The notes beneath the pieces were generated by a model. That model was not told the DNA's origin and did no database searches. It worked only from the letters and a program-made list of their open reading frames with translations. Below are positions 60,514 to 64,000 of a DNA stretch of 64,000 nucleotides, in pieces. This DNA is from Streptomyces hyderabadensis (GTDB lineage: Bacteria > Actinomycetota > Actinomycetes > Streptomycetales > Streptomycetaceae). The stretch is taken from contig NZ_JAIOJZ010000001.1 in assembly GCF_020404845.1 (NCBI RefSeq), positions 186,001 to 250,000 of the forward strand, read 5' to 3'. A program made the translations under genes and the position numbers. Within the stretch, counting starts at the first letter, position 1, and every line of letters starts with the position of its first letter.

Positions 60514-60723
60514 ATGACGAATCCGAGGACCGTCGACCCCGCCCCGGCCGACCTGGACGGCGACCTGGCGTCGCTGCGCGGTGACTGCGCGCGGATGACC
60601 CCTCGCTGGTCGGCGCCCGCCGACGTCTCCGCCCGGCCGGTGCCGCTCACCCTCATCCACGGGGTGCGGGTGCCGCCGGCCTACGCCCGGTTGCTGGACG
60701 CGATGTCGGACTACGGCGACTGA
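60514..60723 (+). CDS. small hypothetical protein
   Basis: A 69-residue protein, MTNPRTVDPAPADLDGDLAS to AYARLLDAMSDYGD. There is no hydrophobic segment and no cysteine. Its coding bias is normal for Streptomyces. GTTCTGTT precedes the ATG and no ribosome site is evident, so it may be leaderless. I do not recognise a family. It is separate from the following membrane gene by 114 bases. Confidence 0.6.
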   Translation: MTNPRTVDPAPADLDGDLASLRGDCARMTPRWSAPADVSARPVPLTLIHGVRVPPAYARLLDAMSDYGD

Positions 60724-60837
60724 GCGCCCCCGGGCGGGCTCCGGGGCCGTTCGGGCGACGCGTGCCGCCGCCGGGAACCGGTTCCCGCCCCACCGCGTCC
60801 CATCGCTGTCCCCAGTAACAGCCGAAGGAGCGATGCG

Positions 60838-62388
60838 GTGAACACCGAGCGACCCGACAACGACGACGCGGCCGCCGACGAGGCCGGCGGCGGCCGTCCC
60901 GCGCGGCGGCGCCCCCGGGCGGTCGCGGTCGCGTCGGTCGCCGCGGCCGTGCTGCTCGTGGGAGCGGGCGGCGCCTATGTGGCCACGTCCGCCGCCGACG
61001 GCGACCCGGACGGCGGTACGGCGTCCGGTGCCTCGGGCGACGGCACTCCCCCGCCGCTCCCCCTCGACGACTACGCCGGAACCTCCCCCGAGGGCGGCTC
61101 GAACGGCATCGCGCCCGGCGAGCCCGACCCGTACGGCGTCACCTACCGCGCCGACGGGCCGCTCCCCGACGGACCCGGCTCGGCGCCGGTGTACCGGGCC
61201 GAGGGCGAGGTCACCGAGGCCGAGGTGGCCCGGCTGGCCGGGGCACTGGGCGTCGAGGGGACGCCCCGCACCCAGGGCGGGGCGTGGCGGGTCGGCAACG
61301 CCGAGGACGGTTCCGGGCCGCTGCTCACGGTGGAACGGCAGGCGCCGGGCACCTGGACCTTCCACCGGTACACGCCCCGCACGGACAACTGCAAGAAGGG
61401 CCCCGAGTGCAAGACCCCGTCCGCCGACGGGGACCCGGTGGGCGAGGCGGCCGCGAAGAAGGCGGCGGCTCCGGTGCTGAAGGCGCTGGGCCAGGACGAC
61501 GCCAAGCTGGACGCGGGCCAGGTCATGGGCGCCCGGCGGGCCGTGAACGCGGAACCGGAGGTGGGCGGGCTGCCCACGTACGGCTGGACGACCGGGGTCG
61601 TCGTCGACGCGCGGGGCGAGGTGGTCGGCGGCAGCGGCCGGGTGAAGGCGCCGGTCAAGGGGGACACGTATCCCGTCCTGGACGCCGGGCAGACGCTGGC
61701 GCGGCTGAACGCGCCGGGTGCCGGGTCGGGTGCGGGCGCCGGGGGCATCGGCGGCTGCGCGAGTCCCGTACCGCATCAGGACGGCACGGACCTGCCCTGT
61801 GAGCTGCCGACCGGGACTCCGGAGCGGCCGGGGACGGGGAAGGAGCGGGTGGCCACCGTCGAGGAGGCGGTGTTCGGGCTGGCCGCGCATCCGGTGCGGG
61901 GCCGGCCGACGCTGGTGCCGTCCTGGCTGTTCGAGGTACGGGCACCGGGCGCGGACGCCGCCGTCACGGTCACGTACCCGGCGGTCGACCCGAAGTACCT
62001 GACCACGGTGTCATCCGCCTCGCCCGCCTCCCCCGTGCCGTCCGACGAGCCGACCGCGAAGCCCGAACCGACCGCGAAGCCGGGCGAGCCGCGGGACGTG
62101 CGGGTGAGCGGCTACACGGCCGCGGACGGCGAGCTGACGGTGCACTTCACCGGCGGCGTGTGCTCCGACTACGCCGCCGAGGCCGAGGAGAGCGGCGGGA
62201 AGGTGACCGTCACGGTGACCGAGACCCCGCATCCGGACAAGGTCTGCATCCTGATCGCCAAGGAGTACGAGCGGACGGTGCCGCTGGACCGGCCGCTGGG
62301 CGACCGGACGGTGGTGGGCTCGGACGGCGAGGACATCCCGGTGCACAAGCCGGGCGCGCGGCTGCCGGCCCCGTCCGGGGGCCGCTGA
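60838..62388 (+). CDS. exported/membrane-anchored protein of unknown function
   Basis: A 516-residue protein with a short acidic/basic cytoplasmic N-terminus (about 35 residues), one membrane helix (AVAVASVAAAVLLVGAGGAYVA) and a large extracytoplasmic region. The middle has Lys-rich stretches and NAEPEVGGLPTYGW with the look of an actinobacterial secreted beta-domain protein. A Pro/Ser/Glu linker (TAKPEPTAKPGEP) precedes a C-terminal domain with two Cys (GVCSDYAAE and HPDKVCILIAKEYERTV). No enzyme motif is recognised. The GTG start follows GGAGCGATGCG. A strong terminator follows. Confidence 0.8.
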   Translation: MNTERPDNDDAAADEAGGGRPARRRPRAVAVASVAAAVLLVGAGGAYVATSAADGDPDGGTASGASGDGTPPPLPLDDYAGTSPEGGSNGIAPGEPDPYGVTYRADGPLPDGPGSAPVYRAEGEVTEAEVARLAGALGVEGTPRTQGGAWRVGNAEDGSGPLLTVERQAPGTWTFHRYTPRTDNCKKGPECKTPSADGDPVGEAAAKKAAAPVLKALGQDDAKLDAGQVMGARRAVNAEPEVGGLPTYGWTTGVVVDARGEVVGGSGRVKAPVKGDTYPVLDAGQTLARLNAPGAGSGAGAGGIGGCASPVPHQDGTDLPCELPTGTPERPGTGKERVATVEEAVFGLAAHPVRGRPTLVPSWLFEVRAPGADAAVTVTYPAVDPKYLTTVSSASPASPVPSDEPTAKPEPTAKPGEPRDVRVSGYTAADGELTVHFTGGVCSDYAAEAEESGGKVTVTVTETPHPDKVCILIAKEYERTVPLDRPLGDRTVVGSDGEDIPVHKPGARLPAPSGGR

Positions 62389-62406
62389 ACCCGCGGCGTG
62401 ACACGA

Positions 62407-62449
62407 CAAGGGCGGCGGCCCGGGGAGGAACCCCGGGCCGCCGCCCTTG
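62407..62449. terminator. bidirectional terminator, 19-bp stem
   Basis: Perfect 19-bp arms (62407-62425 and 62431-62449) with a 5-base AGGAA loop lie between the convergent membrane-protein and A-type carrier genes. It is the strongest hairpin in the window. Confidence 0.92.
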
Positions 62450-62479
62450 TCACGCTCGGGTGCCGTGCGGCTCGGCCCG

Positions 62480-62836
62480 TCAGCTGAACGAGTCGCCGCA
62501 GGCGCAGGAGCCCGTCGCGTTCGGGTTGTCGATCGTGAAGCCCTGCTTCTCGATCGTGTCCACGAAGTCGATGGTGGCTCCGCCCAGGTACGGGGCGCTC
62601 ATGCGGTCGGTGGTGACCTTGACGCCGCCGAAGTCCTTCACCACGTCGCCGTCGAGCGAGCGCTCGTCGAAGAAGAGCTGGTAGCGCAGGCCGGAGCAGC
62701 CGCCGGGCTGGACGGCGACGCGCAGCGCGAGGTCGTCGCGGCCTTCCTGGTCGAGCAGCGCCTTGACCTTCGACGCGGCGGCGTCGGTCAGGATGATGCC
62801 GTCGGTGACGGTGGTGGTCTCGTCCGATACGGACAT
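62480..62836 (-). CDS. erpA: iron-sulfur cluster insertion protein (ErpA/HesB/IscA type)
   Basis: A 118-residue A-type carrier. The three cysteines C47 (GGCSGLRY), C111 and C113 (SCACGDSF) bind the cluster. FFDE and the GGATIDFVDT stretch are typical. It hands [4Fe-4S] clusters to target enzymes; NadA, encoded divergently 325 bases away, is one such enzyme. The upstream cysteine desulfurase-TusA gene is 3 kb away. Start ATG 62836. Confidence 0.95.
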   Translation of the reverse strand: MSVSDETTTVTDGIILTDAAASKVKALLDQEGRDDLALRVAVQPGGCSGLRYQLFFDERSLDGDVVKDFGGVKVTTDRMSAPYLGGATIDFVDTIEKQGFTIDNPNATGSCACGDSFS

Positions 62837-63053
62837 CTACATCTCTCCCGGGTTGTACGGAGACTGCTTGCCGACGGTGTCAACCGACGGAGCCGCGGAT
62901 TCATTCCGGGCACGGCCGAGTCTTTGTCCTCGGCGTCCCCTTCATGCTCGCACACGCCCCCGCCGACGGTCAGCGGCCTGTGGACGGCGACCGCGGACCA
63001 CGGCCGCGGACGACGGCTCGGGGGCGGCTCGGGCGGCGGCTCGGGCGCCGGGA
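62837..63053. other. intergenic region upstream of erpA-like gene
   Basis: This is the erpA-proximal part of a 326-base divergent spacer; the nadA-proximal part is described separately. It is GC-rich (GGCGGCTCGGG repeats near 63020-63050). I see no small gene, hairpin terminator or clear promoter here. Confidence 0.4.
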
Positions 63054-63097
63054 TTCACGTCACACCGACACTATGGGCATCGTCAAAGTGACGTGAA
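63054..63097 (+). promoter_or_regulatory. inverted repeat operator upstream of nadA
   Basis: TTCACGTCAC (63054-63063) and GTGACGTGAA (63088-63097) are exact reverse complements, 34 bases apart centre to centre (about three helical turns). The right arm lies just before the -10-like TATGAT. It is a good candidate for a dimeric or tetrameric repressor of the NAD synthesis operon; the regulator is not known. Confidence 0.6.
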
Positions 63098-63102
63098 GCG
63101 GT

Positions 63103-63108
63103 TATGAT
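63103..63108 (+). promoter_or_regulatory. -10-like element of nadA promoter
   Basis: TATGAT sits in an unusually AT-rich stretch (GGTTATGATATATAG). The matching -35 region (CGTCAA near 63081) is weak and overlaps the operator spacer. It lies 55 bases before the nadA GTG. Confidence 0.45.
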
Positions 63109-63162
63109 ATATAGCGTCAGTTCGACGAAAAGGTCGATCGAAAAGTAGAAAGGGTGCGTGTC

Positions 63163-64000
63163 GTGACCACCGCCCAAACCCAGGAGCTCGACGTACAGCC
63201 GACGCCCCTCGCCCTGCTGCTGCTCGGCCGCGAGGCCGATCCGAGGAGCGAGCGCGGAGTGGAGTGCCCCGGGGACCTGCCCTCGGCCTCCGACCCGGAC
63301 CTGGTCGCGCGCGCCCGTGCGGCCAAGGAGAAGCTCGGTGACAAGGTCTTCGTCCTCGGTCACCACTACCAGCGCGACGAGGTCATCCAGTTCGCCGACG
63401 TCACGGGCGACTCCTTCAAGCTGGCCCGGGACGCGGCCGCGCGCCCGGAGGCCGAGTACATCGTCTTCTGCGGTGTGCACTTCATGGCGGAGTCGGCCGA
63501 CATCCTGACCTCGGACGACCAGAAGGTGGTCCTGCCCGACCTGGCGGCCGGCTGCTCCATGGCGGACATGGCCACCGCCGAGCAGGTCGCCGAGTGCTGG
63601 GACGTGCTGACCGAGGCCGGGATCGCCGAGCAGGTCGTGCCCGTGTCGTACATGAACTCCTCCGCGGACATCAAGGCGTTCACCGGCAAGCACGGCGGCA
63701 CCATCTGCACCTCGTCCAACGCCAAGCGCGCCCTGGACTGGGCCTTCGAGCAGGGCGAGAAGGTCCTGTTCCTGCCGGACCAGCACCTGGGCCGCAACAC
63801 GGCGGTGCGGGACATGGGCATGTCCCTGGAGGACTGCGTCGTCTACAACCCGCACAAGCCGAACGGCGGGCTGAGCGCGCAGGAGCTGCGCGGGGCGAAG
63901 ATGATCCTGTGGCGCGGGCACTGCTCGGTGCACGGCCGCTTCAGCCTCGACTCGGTGAACGACGTGCGGGAGCGCATACCGGGCGTGAACGTCCTGGTGC
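63163..64000 (+). CDS. nadA: quinolinate synthase NadA, 3'-truncated by window edge
   Basis: The first 279 residues of NadA, which condenses iminoaspartate with dihydroxyacetone phosphate to quinolinate for NAD. Seen: VFVLGHHYQRDEVIQFAD, FCGVHFMAESADIL (first cluster Cys), LPDLAAGCSMADM, VSYMNSSADIKA, ICTSSNA (second cluster Cys) and LFLPDQHLGRNTA. The third cluster Cys is beyond the edge. The GTG at 63163 has AGAAAGG nine bases upstream; a GTG three codons earlier abuts that site. Needs a [4Fe-4S] cluster, likely supplied by the divergently encoded carrier. Confidence 0.97.
   Translation, partial: MTTAQTQELDVQPTPLALLLLGREADPRSERGVECPGDLPSASDPDLVARARAAKEKLGDKVFVLGHHYQRDEVIQFADVTGDSFKLARDAAARPEAEYIVFCGVHFMAESADILTSDDQKVVLPDLAAGCSMADMATAEQVAECWDVLTEAGIAEQVVPVSYMNSSADIKAFTGKHGGTICTSSNAKRALDWAFEQGEKVLFLPDQHLGRNTAVRDMGMSLEDCVVYNPHKPNGGLSAQELRGAKMILWRGHCSVHGRFSLDSVNDVRERIPGVNVLV

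Noticed and set aside
1..64000. CRISPR arrays, tRNA or rRNA genes, insertion sequences, prophage
   Set aside because: No regularly spaced repeats, no cloverleaf-like sequence noticed, no transposase or integrase motifs. A tRNA scan would be needed to be certain.

Overview
The window is a piece of a Streptomyces chromosome. It has very high GC, codons ending almost always in G or C, many GTG and some TTG starts, long spurious open frames opposite real genes, and a bc1-aa3 respiratory cluster of actinobacterial type. From memory, the order DAHP synthase, trpE, pfkA, glkA, acyl-CoA ligase, trpD, qcrBAC, ctaE, ctaFDC, cysteine desulfurase, adenosine-kinase-like gene, erpA/hesB-like gene, nadA matches the conserved core of S. 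coelicolor around SCO2110 to SCO2162. No database was searched.

Bases 1-10662 are the accessory-looking part. On the plus strand three coupled genes encode a VMAP-C-type protein (5' end outside the window, with a bldA-type TTA codon), a MoxR AAA+ ATPase and a very large vWA-like/STAND-NTPase/TPR protein. Convergent to them is a RiPP-type cassette: a short FxsA-like precursor, a radical SAM/SPASM protein FxsB and an HExxH-motif putative peptide hydroxylase, preceded by a small trypsin-co-occurring-domain protein. I read this as a vWA-MoxR-VMAP ternary conflict or signalling system combined with a modified-peptide module. Its precursor ends in YTSWQASA instead of the F-x-S-x-x tail that names the family. 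This is the most interesting part of the window.

Bases 10700-30750 are mostly housekeeping: endonuclease IV, a Moco oxidoreductase, bacterioferritin and its ferredoxin (with an iron box), DAHP synthase, a fused anthranilate synthase under a trp leader-peptide attenuator (WWW), a D-lactate-type dehydrogenase, phosphofructokinase, a NarL-type two-component pair whose kinase carries an in-frame TAG, PlsC, hydrolases, glucokinase with its companion gene, an ArsA-like ATPase, an SRPBCC protein, a phosphoesterase and an acyl-CoA ligase.

Bases 30800-47000 carry envelope and regulatory genes: two glycosyltransferases, a gluzincin-like lipoprotein, tandem NlpC/P60 hydrolases with a structured leader, a NYN protein, a rhomboid protease with a RAM-only Lrp protein, an OmpR-type two-component operon and an SLC13 permease that share 11-bp direct repeats, glycerate kinase, and a PLP enzyme controlled by a SAM-IV riboswitch.

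Bases 47000-64000 carry trpD, the cytochrome bc1 genes (qcrBAC), the cytochrome aa3 oxidase genes (ctaE, ctaF, ctaD, ctaC), an L,D-transpeptidase, a cysteine desulfurase-TusA fusion, an adenosine-kinase-like sugar kinase, an A-type Fe-S carrier and the start of nadA. Several strong hairpin terminators, inverted repeats at promoters, and at least five copies of a dispersed intergenic repeat are visible. I saw no tRNA, rRNA, insertion sequence, prophage or CRISPR array.
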